Shown piece by piece: positions 25,091-33,739 of a DNA stretch of 64,000 nt (within the stretch, counting starts at the first letter, position 1; each line of letters starts with the position of its first letter). Position numbers and translations under genes: made by a program. The notes under the pieces are model-generated. The model was given only the letters and a program-made list of their open reading frames with translations, was not told the DNA's origin and searched no databases. The stretch is taken from positions 62,001 to 126,000 of the forward strand of contig NZ_FOYV01000002.1 of the NCBI RefSeq assembly GCF_900115175.1, in the 5' to 3' direction. This stretch comes from Marinobacter gudaonensis (GTDB lineage: Bacteria; Pseudomonadota; Gammaproteobacteria; Pseudomonadales; Oleiphilaceae).

Positions 25091-25466
25091 ACTGAGGAGA
25101 AAGGCAATCAGACGGACACAGCGAGTCGCGGTATACGGCACCCTGAAACGGGGACGCTCCAACAGCCGGGTTCTGCAAGGCAGCCGTTTTATCGGTACGG
25201 ACACCCTGCCCGGCCTGGCCCTTTACCACCTGGGAGCCTATCCGGGGGTGGTTGAGGAGCCGTCCTTTAACGTGCACGTTGAGGTTTACGCCGTAACCAA
25301 ACCAACGCTCGAGGCCCTGGACGAACTGGAGGACTTTTTCCCGGAGCGTCCCGGAAGCAGCCTCTACATTCGGCGAACCATGGATACCCGCCACGGGCCG
25401 GCCTGGGTGTATATTTACAATCGACCGGTCAAGACCATTCAGCGACTCAACTCCGGGAGCTGGTAA
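25050..25466 (+). CDS. Gamma-glutamylcyclotransferase family protein, start uncertain
   Basis: The conserved domain runs from VAVYGTLKRGRSNSRVLQG to the end, with the family Tyr-Gly-Thr-Leu motif and the catalytic-type Glu in LDELEDFFPERP. The family releases 5-oxoproline from gamma-glutamyl peptides or acts on related amide bonds. The only standard ATG in frame (25050) lies inside argP and would add 25 unconserved residues. The strong GAGGAG at 25094-25099 instead precedes an ATC codon at 25107-25109. So either a long N-terminal extension or a non-standard start must be used. The gene is 33 nt before the DUF2721 gene on the same strand. Confidence 0.8.
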   Translation: MPCAPPLSFIPQAELRRKAIRRTQRVAVYGTLKRGRSNSRVLQGSRFIGTDTLPGLALYHLGAYPGVVEEPSFNVHVEVYAVTKPTLEALDELEDFFPERPGSSLYIRRTMDTRHGPAWVYIYNRPVKTIQRLNSGSW

Positions 25467-25499
25467 GCCGCCCACACCATTGCAGAAAAAGGACGCCCC

Positions 25500-25919
25500 T
25501 TGGACCTGACAACCCCCGCCCTGCTCTTCCCGGCCATTTCGCTGCTGCTTCTGGCCTACACCAACCGGTTCCTGGTTCTGGCGCAGTTGATCCGCCAGCT
25601 CAAGCAGATGGACACCGAAGAGGACCACGCGCTGATTGCCCGGCAAATCGGCATGCTGCGCAAGCGGATCGTACTGACCAAACGCATGCAGGCCTTCGGC
25701 GTGCTCAGTTTCTTCCTGTGCACGGTGTCGATGTTTCTGCTGTTTCTGGGTGCAAGCTTGCCAGGGGTGGTCGCCTTCGGCGCCAGCCTGGTGCTGCTGT
25801 CTTTCTCGCTGCTCTATTCTCTCTACGAAATACAGATCTCCACCAACGCCATCAATGTGGAGCTTTCCAGTTTCGAGGCCCGCAAGAGTGCGGACAGGGA
25901 AGACATGGATTACTCCTGA
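25500..25919 (+). CDS. DUF2721 membrane protein
   Basis: A 139-residue protein with an N-terminal helix (LLFPAISLLLLAYTNRFLVLAQLI), a charged loop, and two further helices (FGVLSFFLCTVSMFLLFLG and VVAFGASLVLLSFSLLYSLYEI). This is the DUF2721 layout, a family of unknown function. The start is a TTG at 25500 following AAAAGGA. Its stop overlaps the convergent CPBP-protease gene by 10 nt. Confidence 0.85.
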   Translation: MDLTTPALLFPAISLLLLAYTNRFLVLAQLIRQLKQMDTEEDHALIARQIGMLRKRIVLTKRMQAFGVLSFFLCTVSMFLLFLGASLPGVVAFGASLVLLSFSLLYSLYEIQISTNAINVELSSFEARKSADREDMDYS

Positions 25920-26530
25920 AGCGGGCTGTTGTCCTGATCAACCGGCCGCACGCCAAACCAGCGGGGAAACCTGAGCAGGCAGAACAGGGCAATCATGTCG
26001 TAAATGGCGTGCCAGACCATGACCAGCAGCAGGCTCTCAGAGAGCAGGTAGGCCGCACCCAGTATCAATCCCAGGCCGGTGGCAACCAGGAAATAGGTAA
26101 ACGACACGTAGTGAACCAGCCCGAACAACACTGACGCTGCCAGCAATGCCGTCAACGGGCCGGTCTGGGTCATCAGCCAGCCCTGCACCGCGCCCCGGAA
26201 CAGCAGTTCCTCACCCACCCCGGCCAATACCGACAGCAACACCAGCACCGCCGGCGAATAGCTTGATGCGAAGTTGTACAGCCCCTGCATCTGCCGCTCC
26301 AGGTTCTCGGGGAACAGCCCGGGCACGCGGGTCAGCAGGAGCAGCAGGCCGTAGGTGGCAGCGGCACCAAAAAGGCCATAGATGAGACTGGACCAGACGC
26401 CGACGCTGGCCAGATGCACCGGGATTCCGAACAGCAGAATGGCCAACAGCCCGAGAACGCCAATGCCACCCTGGAACAGGAGGGCGGCAGAAGAGGAAAA
26501 GCCGGTTTTACGCCGTGTGCCCGATGCCAT
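25910..26530 (-). CDS. CPBP-family intramembrane metalloprotease
   Basis: A 206-residue polytopic protein with the CPBP (CAAX protease/bacteriocin-processing) motifs: AGVGEELLFRGAVQGWL (the Glu-Glu-x-x-x-Arg site), FGLVHYVSF and VWHAIYDMIAL. It should cleave substrates within the inner membrane. The natural substrate is unknown; relatives handle prenylated or bacteriocin precursors or anti-sigma factors. Its ATG lies directly next to the stop of the crotonase gene (26531), pointing to an operon of the two. Confidence 0.92.
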   Translation of the reverse strand: MASGTRRKTGFSSSAALLFQGGIGVLGLLAILLFGIPVHLASVGVWSSLIYGLFGAAATYGLLLLLTRVPGLFPENLERQMQGLYNFASSYSPAVLVLLSVLAGVGEELLFRGAVQGWLMTQTGPLTALLAASVLFGLVHYVSFTYFLVATGLGLILGAAYLLSESLLLVMVWHAIYDMIALFCLLRFPRWFGVRPVDQDNSPLQE

Positions 26531-27385
26531 CTACTGATCGAACAGCGGCTTTACCGGAAACAGCGCATCGTACTTCGGTGCCTGCTTCTGAGCCTTTGCC
26601 TGGAAGGATTTCATCATATCCGTGGGGCGGAACATGCCGGCCTGCCAGGTAGCCATGTACTTCAGGCTATCTTCCACGCTGTGATCGCGACTGTAGTTGA
26701 GCATTTCCTTGCAACCGGTCACTGCCAGGGGCGAATTGGCGGCAATCTGGCCAGCAATGTCCAGTACCGCCGCCAACAGGGATTCCTGGTCGGCGTAGAC
26801 GGCATTCACAAAGCCAAGCCTGTGGGCTTCGGTGGCGGAGAACTTACGCCCGGTGTAGGCCAGTTCGCGAACCACACCTTCAGGCATCAACTTGGGCAGG
26901 CGCTGCAAGGTGCCCACATCGGCTGTCATGCCCAACTCGGTTTCCTTGATGGTGAAGTAGGCGTCTTCGGTGCAATAGCGACTATCGGCTGCACACACCA
27001 GATCCAGGGCGCCGCCAATACAGCCACCATGGATGGCCGCCAGCACCGGCAGGCGGATCTTTTCCAGCGAGGTCAGGGTGTCTTGCAGTTGCAGCACCAC
27101 CCGACGCAGGTTCTCGGCCATGCGCCCCGGGTCGCCATTCATCGGCACCGCCTTCGGATCGCTGAACACGCCCAGATCCATGCCGGCGGAAAAGTGCTTG
27201 CCGGTGGAGGAGATCACGATCACCCGGGCATCCGTGTTGGCTTCGATGTCCTGCATGCAGCGAGGCAGCTCCAGCCAGAAGGCCTTGTTCATGGTGTTCA
27301 GGGCCTCTGGCCGACTGAACCGGACATGGGCGATGTGGTCGTTGACCTCGATCGAAAAGCTTTCGTAGTTGGACAAGTCAGACAA
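26531..27385 (-). CDS. Enoyl-CoA hydratase/isomerase (dienoyl-CoA isomerase-like)
   Basis: A 284-residue crotonase-fold protein. Oxyanion-hole segments SSTGKHFSAGMDLGVF and IHGGCIGGALDLVCAADSRYCTEDAYF are intact. The acidic residues of FTIKETELGMTADVGTLQRLP fit the delta3,5-delta2,4-dienoyl-CoA isomerase branch (ECH1-like) rather than a simple hydratase. It would let the cell degrade unsaturated fatty acids with odd-numbered double bonds. Substrate assignment is inference from these motifs. Confidence 0.9.
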   Translation of the reverse strand: MSDLSNYESFSIEVNDHIAHVRFSRPEALNTMNKAFWLELPRCMQDIEANTDARVIVISSTGKHFSAGMDLGVFSDPKAVPMNGDPGRMAENLRRVVLQLQDTLTSLEKIRLPVLAAIHGGCIGGALDLVCAADSRYCTEDAYFTIKETELGMTADVGTLQRLPKLMPEGVVRELAYTGRKFSATEAHRLGFVNAVYADQESLLAAVLDIAGQIAANSPLAVTGCKEMLNYSRDHSVEDSLKYMATWQAGMFRPTDMMKSFQAKAQKQAPKYDALFPVKPLFDQ

Positions 27386-27772
27386 GTGGATGCTCCCGGT
27401 AGATGATGATAACGACGCCTCGGCGCTTAACCCGCTTAATGCTACCTTCGTAGAAGGTCATTGCAAACGTCGGGACGACTCCAGAGGGGAGAGAACATCA
27501 TGTTCAGGTAGGTGGCGGGCAAACTGAGACAGATCTGCCCATCGGATTATCCTTACAAGAAATAGCTTTGTTTTTTCCTGAAACAGGCGTACCGTAGATT
27601 TCGTTGGAAAGATAGAGCCAAGCATTTCATCAATAAGACGCCTCTGTGCTGTAGCTAGTCGTACGTCCTGTTTTTGATCACGCCAGTTTTTTTGTTTCCC
27701 GCACACCGCTGACCAGCCTTCAAAACGATCGTCTGGCAGCCTCATAAAAGATTGAATTCAGGAATTTTTATT
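27386..27772 (+). promoter_or_regulatory. Long AT-richer spacer and probable cold-shock leader
   Basis: This 387-bp gap is visibly less GC-rich than its surroundings, with several T-runs between 27540 and 27700. Cold-shock genes typically have a long structured 5' leader, which would occupy the right part. On the minus strand an open frame of 95 codons (27458-27745) exists but lacks a ribosome-binding site and a recognisable family. AGGA at 27761-27764 is the csp ribosome-binding site. Confidence 0.4.
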
Positions 27773-27979
27773 ATGTCTACAGTTACCGGCAACGTTAAGT
27801 TTTTCAACGAATCGAAAGGTTTTGGTTTTATCACTCGCGAAAGCGGCCCCGACGTCTTTGTTCACTACAGCGCTATTCAAGGCGGTGGATTCAAGACTCT
27901 GGCCGAAGGCCAGCAGGTGGAATTCACTGTTACTCAGGGCCAGAAAGGCCCCCAGGCGGAAAACGTTGTCGCTCTCTGA
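27773..27979 (+). CDS. Cold-shock protein, CspA family
   Basis: A 68-residue single cold-shock domain with both RNA-binding motifs, [15 protein letters not shown] (RNP1) and DVFVHYSAI (RNP2). It acts as an RNA chaperone and is likely abundant. The start at 27773 (MSTVTGN) follows the family; an earlier ATG at 27752 would add seven unrelated residues. A strong intrinsic terminator follows. Confidence 0.97.
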   Translation: MSTVTGNVKFFNESKGFGFITRESGPDVFVHYSAIQGGGFKTLAEGQQVEFTVTQGQKGPQAENVVAL

Positions 27980-28020
27980 TTATTGAAGAGAGGCACTGCG
28001 AGTAGCAGAGCAACGTTCAG

Positions 28021-28047
28021 AAAAGGCAACTTCGGTTGCCTTTTTTT
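28021..28047 (+). terminator. Intrinsic terminator of the cold-shock gene
   Basis: AGGCAAC and GTTGCCT pair across a TTCG tetraloop (28023-28040) and are followed by a run of T residues. UUCG-capped stem plus U-tract is a textbook rho-independent terminator. Confidence 0.93.
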
Positions 28048-28164
28048 ATGCCCGGGACCAAAGCCCCGGCCATGTCAGGGTTTCTTTGACAGATGCAACA
28101 AGGTGCTGCCACCCTTTGAGTAAAGGAAGGCGTCAGCTTCCTGCCTCGGAAAAGGAGACCTCTC

Positions 28165-28584
28165 ATGTACAGAAAGATCCTGGTTCCGGTTGACCTCGCC
28201 CACACCGACAAACTGGTGAAGGCACTCGACACCTCCATTGATATGGCGAAGCACTACAATGCCACCCTCAGCTACGTAACCGTGACGAACAGCACTCCGG
28301 GTGCAGCCGCCCACAACCCAAAAGAGCTGGCAACACGGCTGCGCGAATTCGCGGAAGAGCAGGGAAAATCACACGGTATCAGCACCGACAGCCTGGTCAT
28401 GGAATCGGCAGACACCGCCGTAGAGCTGGACGACAAGCTGCTGGAGGCCATTAAGGAGACCCATGCAGACCTGGTGGTGATGGCATCGCATCCGCCGGGT
28501 ATCGGTGACCGGCTCCATATCCTTCATTCCAATGGTGCCAATATCGTCAAACACAGTACGATTTCGGTATTTGTGGTGCGATGA
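28165..28584 (+). CDS. Universal stress protein, UspA family
   Basis: A 139-residue Usp domain opening YRKILVPVDLAHTDK with the ATP-binding-type motif region VVMASHPPGIGDRLHILHSNGANIVKHSTISVFVVR at its end. The GX2GX9G(S/T) motif is only partly kept (HPPGIGDRLHILHSNGANIVKH), so ATP binding is possible but not certain. Such proteins promote survival in stasis and stress. AAAAGGAGA precedes the start. It is monocistronic between the csp terminator and the RIO kinase. Confidence 0.93.
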   Translation: MYRKILVPVDLAHTDKLVKALDTSIDMAKHYNATLSYVTVTNSTPGAAAHNPKELATRLREFAEEQGKSHGISTDSLVMESADTAVELDDKLLEAIKETHADLVVMASHPPGIGDRLHILHSNGANIVKHSTISVFVVR

Positions 28585-28733
28585 ACGCAACCGGGAGCAT
28601 CAACGGGCGCGGGCAAAAGATTTCCATTTAGGCTATGCTCCGTTGCAGTTGTTTACCCCGCCCTGCCCGACTTCGGCCTCTTTCCAGATAAGCAAACCTG
28701 GCTGGCCGGCTCGCTGCCTAGCTGAAAGGTTTT

Positions 28734-29588
28734 ATGAAAGTACCGAAGAGATTACAACCGCTCGTTGATGACGGCATGGTCGACGAAGTGCTCTATCAGT
28801 TGATGAGCGGCAAGGAAGCCCAGGTCTATGTGGTTCGCTGCGCCGGCCATACCCGCTGCGCCAAGGTATTCAAGGAGGCCTCGAAACGGAGTTTCAAGCA
28901 GGCTGTGGAATACCAGGAAGGCAGAAAGGTCCGCAACAGCCGGCGCGCCAGGGCCATGAGCAAGAAGACCCGATACGGCCAGAAGGAACAGGAAGAGGCC
29001 TGGCTCAACGCCGAGGTGGATGCCTTGTATCGGCTTGCGGCTGCCGGTGTCCGGGTACCGGAACCCCTGGGCTTCGTGGACGGCGTTCTACTGATGGAAC
29101 TGGTGGCGGACGACGAGGGCAAAGCAGCACCGCGTCTGGGCGATGTCACCCTCTCGCCGGAGCAGGCCCGTGACTACCACCACCGTGTGATTCGCGAGGT
29201 CGTGCGCATGCTCGCGGCCGGGTTGATCCACGGGGATCTGTCTGAGTTCAATGTGTTGGTCGATGCCGCCGGTCCGGTCATCATTGATCTGCCCCAGGCG
29301 GTGAATGCATCCGGCAATAACAACGCACAGCGGATGCTGGAGCGGGATGTCGACAATATGCGGCGGTACTTTGGCCGGTTTGCGCCTGACTTGCTCAATA
29401 CCGATTACGGCAAGGAAATCTGGGCACTTTACGAATCAGGCAACCTTCATCCGCACAGCAAACTTACCGGGTGCTTCGAGCATGACGACACCCTGGCCAA
29501 CGTCGGTGAACTGATGGACATTATCGACGCTGCAAAAGCAGAAGAACGGGAGCGCCAGGAACGCATCAGGGATGCGGACGAGGACTAG
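28734..29588 (+). CDS. RIO1-family regulatory kinase/ATPase
   Basis: A 284-residue RIO kinase. The lysine region MSGKEAQVYVVRCAGHTRCAKVFKEA, the catalytic loop GLIHGDLSEFNVLVD and metal-binding VIIDLPQAV (in place of the usual DFG) are visible. RIO1 proteins of eukaryotes act in ribosome assembly; bacterial members are widespread in gammaproteobacteria and poorly understood. An inverted repeat GGAGCAT/ATGCTCC (28594-28600 and 28635-28641) lies in its leader. It is convergent with the MaoC-domain gene. Confidence 0.93.
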   Translation: MKVPKRLQPLVDDGMVDEVLYQLMSGKEAQVYVVRCAGHTRCAKVFKEASKRSFKQAVEYQEGRKVRNSRRARAMSKKTRYGQKEQEEAWLNAEVDALYRLAAAGVRVPEPLGFVDGVLLMELVADDEGKAAPRLGDVTLSPEQARDYHHRVIREVVRMLAAGLIHGDLSEFNVLVDAAGPVIIDLPQAVNASGNNNAQRMLERDVDNMRRYFGRFAPDLLNTDYGKEIWALYESGNLHPHSKLTGCFEHDDTLANVGELMDIIDAAKAEERERQERIRDADED

Positions 29589-29600
29589 CCTCCCGGCTGG

Positions 29601-30056
29601 CTACCTCCCAACCTCCTGCTTGCCTCTGAGGATTTCTCTCTCCTTCGGACCAGGCAGGACGCCCGTTAACCAGGCCTCTATTACCGGCTCGCCATGCTGA
29701 TTGGAGAGAACCGCTTCGGCGCGCGCGCGGCTGCGTTCATCGATATCGGTAATGGTGAGCACGCAGGTGATGGTATCGCCAAAATACACGGGACGGAGGA
29801 AACGGAAATTCATGCCGGATGCCAGCCAGCCGATCTGTCCACCCACTTCGGTTATCATCCCGCCAACCAGAAGCCCGTGGCAGATCTTGCCTGAAAGGTT
29901 CTTCGCCCTTGCGAAGTCGTCGCTGAAGTGGACAGGGTTCTGGTCGCGGCTAATCTCGCCAAAGGCAACCGTCTGCTCCTCGGTAAATGTCCGCACAAGG
30001 CTGAACGAATCCCCGACGTTCAGACCGGCGACGGTTTTTCTCCGAATTTCAGACAT
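29601..30056 (-). CDS. MaoC-family (R)-specific enoyl-CoA hydratase-like protein
   Basis: A 151-residue hotdog protein with the hydratase-2 motif FGEISRDQNPVHFSDDFARAKNLSGKICHGLLVGGMI, containing the catalytic Asp and His. PhaJ-like enzymes hydrate trans-2-enoyl-CoA to (R)-3-hydroxyacyl-CoA, supplying polyhydroxyalkanoate or lipid synthesis. No PHA genes are nearby, so the pathway is open. It lies 45 nt downstream of the GGDEF gene on the same strand. Confidence 0.9.
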   Translation of the reverse strand: MSEIRRKTVAGLNVGDSFSLVRTFTEEQTVAFGEISRDQNPVHFSDDFARAKNLSGKICHGLLVGGMITEVGGQIGWLASGMNFRFLRPVYFGDTITCVLTITDIDERSRARAEAVLSNQHGEPVIEAWLTGVLPGPKEREILRGKQEVGR

Positions 30057-30101
30057 GTGTGGACTACCCTTTTGATGCTCCCGAAACGATCTGCCCCGTG
30101 A

Positions 30102-31163
30102 TCAGGCGGTTTCCAACTCCACCCGGTTGCGCCCGCTGGTCTTGCCCCGGTAGAGCGCCTGGTCAGCCCGACTGACCGCAGCACTAAGATCGTCTCCGGC
30201 ACGAAGTTCACTGACGCCAATGCTGATTGTAACGTCAAGCGCAGCACCAGTGATGGCATGCCAGTTCCTGGCGAGGAAGGCATTGCGGACCCGCTCCGCG
30301 CTCGCCTGCGCGTTGGCAGCATCCGTGTCCGGCAGGATAGCGAGGAACTCCTCGCCACCCCAGCGTCCGATCAGATCCTGCGTTCGCAGCTCACGACGAA
30401 TCAGGTCGGCCACAGAGGCCAGAACCCGATCTCCGACTTCATGCCCGTAACGATCATTGATCGACTTGAAGTGATCAACATCCAGCAGGAGGAAACCTAC
30501 TTTGTGGCCGCTGCGCTGAAAGCGGGCGAGCTCTTTCTCGGCAAGGTAGGCCATGTGTCGACGGTTGAACAGGCCGGTCAGGGAATCGGTCGTTGCCATT
30601 TGCCGCAATTTTCGCTGGGCCAGAACCACCATTCGCAGGTAGTAGGAGGCCAGATAACTGAACATTGCGAACACAACACTCAGATTGAACAGGTGCACAA
30701 CATACAGGGCGCTCTGGGGAATAGGCTGCAAGGGTTCGATGAACCACATCAGCACATCCAGCGCGACATAGTAGCCCCAGAGTGACAGCAGCGCAACGAC
30801 GGCCCACCGGCGCGGCGCGGAGACGCAGATGGCCGGGATGAACATCAGCAGGTAATAGTGGAACCCGCTGTCCCAGCCAATCAGCACGATGCCGAGCGCC
30901 GCGTGAATCAGCACCTCTGACCAGATAAGAACAACCGCTGTCTTGTTCAATCGATACTTGAGTGCGTAGTAGGCGCCAGCATACATGGCAACGCTGGCCA
31001 CATTGACCCAGGCAAGTATCGGCGAGCCGAGCAGGTGGAACAGGACGAAAAAGGCAACATCCACCGCTGCCGCGATCTGCGCGCAACGCATGGCCAATCG
31101 CCAGAACTGTGGGCGGCGATCCCGGGCTGGCTCGTAAAATGCTCGGTTGTCAGGGCTTTCCAT
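30102..31163 (-). CDS. Membrane diguanylate cyclase (GGDEF)
   Basis: A 353-residue protein. The first 190 residues contain about six transmembrane helices with an aromatic-rich sensing region. The C-terminal GGDEF domain (about 190-350) has the active site GRWGGEEFLAIL and a product-inhibition I-site RTQD exactly five residues before it, so it should make c-di-GMP and be feedback controlled. The ligand of the membrane part is unknown. It and the EAL protein at 58150-58920 are the two c-di-GMP enzymes of the window. Confidence 0.93.
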   Translation of the reverse strand: MESPDNRAFYEPARDRRPQFWRLAMRCAQIAAAVDVAFFVLFHLLGSPILAWVNVASVAMYAGAYYALKYRLNKTAVVLIWSEVLIHAALGIVLIGWDSGFHYYLLMFIPAICVSAPRRWAVVALLSLWGYYVALDVLMWFIEPLQPIPQSALYVVHLFNLSVVFAMFSYLASYYLRMVVLAQRKLRQMATTDSLTGLFNRRHMAYLAEKELARFQRSGHKVGFLLLDVDHFKSINDRYGHEVGDRVLASVADLIRRELRTQDLIGRWGGEEFLAILPDTDAANAQASAERVRNAFLARNWHAITGAALDVTISIGVSELRAGDDLSAAVSRADQALYRGKTSGRNRVELETA

Positions 31164-31360
31164 TTGCGACGCAGTTCCTCAATCGTTAACAAAGACTACG
31201 CCGAAATTCCGAGACTTGCCTCACTGAATTGCAAACAAGTGAAAATTTTCGTTAACCGAATCTGGCTGACGTTCATTGGCCAAAGCCGCCAGCTTTACCT
31301 TTCCTGTGCAGTTTTTCTGTAAGATAGAGATTGATTTGACCAATCCCCGGCGGGAGCAGT

Positions 31361-32191
31361 ATGTCGGCAGCGGTAACCTTCGGACTTTTCTCGGTGTTCC
31401 TGATCGCAGGAACCGTGTTCTATCTGTTCTTCTACCGTAGCTGGCGTCGGAACCGTGAGCTGCAGGAGCCGTTTCCAGCGTCGTGGCAAAGAGAACTGGC
31501 AGCCCGAGTCCCTCTCTACCGGGCGCTTGACGCCGGTCGCCGGAGGGACCTGGAGCAACGGGTTCAGCTTTTCCTCGCCGAGAAAACTTTCTACGGCTGC
31601 GACGGCTTTAAAGTAAACGATGCCGTGAAGATAACCATTGCCGGCCATGCCTGTCTGCTGATACTCGCCCGCGCTTACTCCGATTTCGATGACATACGCA
31701 GCATTCTGGTTTATCCCGACGCCTATCACGCCACCGGTACGGAGAGCGATGGTTATGTGGTGAGCGAGACCAGCGAGATACGGGCGGGCGAGGCGTCAAC
31801 CCACGGACAGGTTGTACTGGCCTGGACGGAATGCGAAGAAGCCGCCAGCAACCCCGACAGCCCCCACAACGTCATCCTCCACGAGTTTGCCCATCAACTG
31901 GACTATCTGGATGGCAGCGCCGACGGGGCTCCGCCGCTGAGCGGAGAACAGGCCCGCCGCTGGCAAAACACCATGACCGACGCCTACGAGCACCTGCTAA
32001 ACACCCTTGAACACCACGACCAGCCATGGCTCGATCCTTACGGCGCTTCCGAGCCTGCGGAATTCTTCGCCGTGCTCACCGAAGCCTTTTTCCAGACACC
32101 GGACTCCCTCAAGGCCTCGCAGCCGGCGGTTTTCGGGGCCCTGAAAGATTATTACCGGCTGGACCCGACCTCCTTCGGCCAGCAAACCTGA
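31361..32191 (+). CDS. mtfA: MtfA-family zinc peptidase (M90)
   Basis: A 276-residue protein with one N-terminal transmembrane helix (VTFGLFSVFLIAGTVFYLFFY) and the M90 domain. The zinc motif HEFAHQLD (HExxH) follows NVILHEF, and a downstream Glu in FFAVLTEAFFQTP is the third-ligand region. E. coli MtfA binds the repressor Mlc and cleaves peptides, tuning glucose PTS expression; whether Mlc exists here is not visible. Most MtfA proteins lack the membrane helix, so membrane tethering is a small variation. CGGGAG precedes the start. Confidence 0.9.
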   Translation: MSAAVTFGLFSVFLIAGTVFYLFFYRSWRRNRELQEPFPASWQRELAARVPLYRALDAGRRRDLEQRVQLFLAEKTFYGCDGFKVNDAVKITIAGHACLLILARAYSDFDDIRSILVYPDAYHATGTESDGYVVSETSEIRAGEASTHGQVVLAWTECEEAASNPDSPHNVILHEFAHQLDYLDGSADGAPPLSGEQARRWQNTMTDAYEHLLNTLEHHDQPWLDPYGASEPAEFFAVLTEAFFQTPDSLKASQPAVFGALKDYYRLDPTSFGQQT

Positions 32192-32254
32192 CGGTTGTCG
32201 GCGGGCCGTGGCAGGTCCATCATGGGAGGTAAAGACCCGTGTGAGAGGTGAATC

Positions 32255-32431
32255 ATGCCCCTGATTGGATGGATTATCCTGCTGGTAGCGCTTGCCCTGA
32301 TCGTTGGCAGCCTGATGCTGCTGCGCGACAGTGCCCACAGCATGAAGATCTCGGATGAAAAAATGAAAAAGATCCAGGCACGGAAAGCCGAGATCGAGGC
32401 GGAGGAAAGCGCAGAAGACAAGGAATGGTAG
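32255..32431 (+). CDS. Small DUF2897 membrane protein
   Basis: A 58-residue protein. Translation gives MPLIGWIILLVALALIVGSLMLL, a single transmembrane helix, then a soluble charged tail ending AEESAEDKEW. This is the DUF2897 layout. GAGAGGTG lies six to twelve bases before the ATG. It follows mtfA by 63 nt on the same strand. Function unknown. Confidence 0.82.
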   Translation: MPLIGWIILLVALALIVGSLMLLRDSAHSMKISDEKMKKIQARKAEIEAEESAEDKEW

Positions 32432-32467
32432 CCCGGCAGTAACGCCTGCCATGCCGGGCGAGCCAGC

Positions 32468-32998
32468 TCAATCGCCGCTGTGGTTCATACCCTGTCCGGA
32501 ATGGTCCATTTCTTTGCCGCCCTGCATATCGCCATCCTTTGCCGGCATTGCCGGCCCGTCCAGAGACTCCACCTTGAGCTCAACGGCTATGTCGTCGGCA
32601 CCCTCGAACTCCAGGGTCAATGGAATGCTCTCCCCTTCCTGCAAAGGGCGGGTCAGCTTTTCCAGCATCAGGTGGTAGCCGTGGGGTTTGAGCGTCACGG
32701 TTTCTCCAGCGGGGATCTCCAGCCCTGCCGATAACCGCTCCATGCGCATGACACCGTCCTGGGTGCGGGATTCGTGAATCGACACATGTGCCGCCCTGGT
32801 TGACCGGGCACCCACCAGCGTAACAGTGGTGTCACCGGTGTTTGAAATGGCCATGTAACCCACACCCATGGAGGTTCCCGGAGGTGTGGGGCGACTCCAG
32901 GGGTGATCAATGCTCAGGATACCCTGGCGATAGTCATGGGCGACTGCCGGGAGAGCGAGCAACATCAGCAACATCGGCAGACTCAGGCGAAACTTCAT
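32468..32998 (-). CDS. PCuAC-family periplasmic copper chaperone
   Basis: A 176-residue secreted protein with a signal peptide ending ALPAVA. The copper-binding pattern is visible: His in AHVSIHES, Met in MRMERL, then His and Met in KPHGYHLMLEK (the H-x10-M-x21-H-x-M arrangement). The C-terminal tail is rich in Met and His (GDMQGGKEMDHSGQGMNHSG), a probable extra copper site. PCuAC delivers Cu(I) to the CuA centre of cytochrome c oxidase. No oxidase or Sco gene is adjacent. Confidence 0.93.
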   Translation of the reverse strand: MKFRLSLPMLLMLLALPAVAHDYRQGILSIDHPWSRPTPPGTSMGVGYMAISNTGDTTVTLVGARSTRAAHVSIHESRTQDGVMRMERLSAGLEIPAGETVTLKPHGYHLMLEKLTRPLQEGESIPLTLEFEGADDIAVELKVESLDGPAMPAKDGDMQGGKEMDHSGQGMNHSGD

Positions 32999-33105
32999 GC
33001 AGAGGTGTCCTCATCGGAAGAGAATGTGCGAAAGCATAATGCCCTCGCGCGCTCCTTCCAAGCCCGCCATGTTGTAACACCCGATTTTCGCCCTGAACCA
33101 CCGCG

Positions 33106-33681
33106 CTACCGCCCGGGAGAGACCCGGGCCAGTATGGTCGGCTCCTCCGCCAACGGCAGGCTGATGATCACCCCTTCATTAGAGGAGGGAAAAATCCCGG
33201 CCAGCGCCGTTATATTCACCTGGTGCGACACCAGGATCACCGGCGCCCCGCTGCCCAGTTGATTCACCAGAGCTATGGTCTGCCGTGTTTGGGCCGGACC
33301 ATCACCGCGGTTACTGAAAAATGAATTGAGCGATGGCCACTCGGTCACCTCTCCCATGGCCATCTCCCTTGCAGTATCCATACAACGGCACCACTGGCTG
33401 CTGAACACCCGGGCTTCGGTAATGCCATGCTCCGCCAGAAACGGCTTCCAGGCCCGAGCCTGTTCGCGCCCGGTATCGTTGAGGTTTCTCTGGGTACTGC
33501 AGTCGTCAAGATCAAAATTGGCTGGGTCGCCGGTACCCGGCGCCAGTGCGTGGCGGAGCATTAGCACCGCCCGGCCGTCTTTCAGGGCCTCCCAGGCTTG
33601 TTGATGGCTTTCAGAACCTACTGCCGTTGCCGACAGAAAGGTTGCGAAGACAACACCCAGGATCTTCCAGGTTCTCATCAT
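33106..33681 (-). CDS. Periplasmic histidine phosphatase-superfamily protein
   Basis: A 191-residue protein with a signal peptide (ILGVVFATFLSATAVGSES) and the phosphohistidine motif LMLRHALAPG, plus the second histidine in VILVSHQVNITALAG, so the catalytic pair is intact. A cysteine-containing stretch (SQWCRCMDTAREMA) fits the SixA-like/periplasmic branch of the family. The start ATG at 33681 is preceded by GAGGT. An upstream extension of the frame would run through the inverted repeat at 33740-33864 and is not credible. Confidence 0.88.
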   Translation of the reverse strand: MMRTWKILGVVFATFLSATAVGSESHQQAWEALKDGRAVLMLRHALAPGTGDPANFDLDDCSTQRNLNDTGREQARAWKPFLAEHGITEARVFSSQWCRCMDTAREMAMGEVTEWPSLNSFFSNRGDGPAQTRQTIALVNQLGSGAPVILVSHQVNITALAGIFPSSNEGVIISLPLAEEPTILARVSPGR

Positions 33682-33739
33682 CAGGACCTCATCTATAGTC
33701 AGAGCGGATACCCTAAGGGCCGCGGAAACACCACCTGTG

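Noticed and set aside
27458-27745. 95-codon minus-strand frame before csp
   Set aside because: No ribosome-binding site or recognisable family; kept only as part of the spacer description.
28594-28641. GGAGCAT/ATGCTCC inverted repeat in the RIO kinase leader
   Set aside because: Arms only 7 bp with a 34-nt loop, and none of the conserved GGA loop motifs of the large hairpin family.
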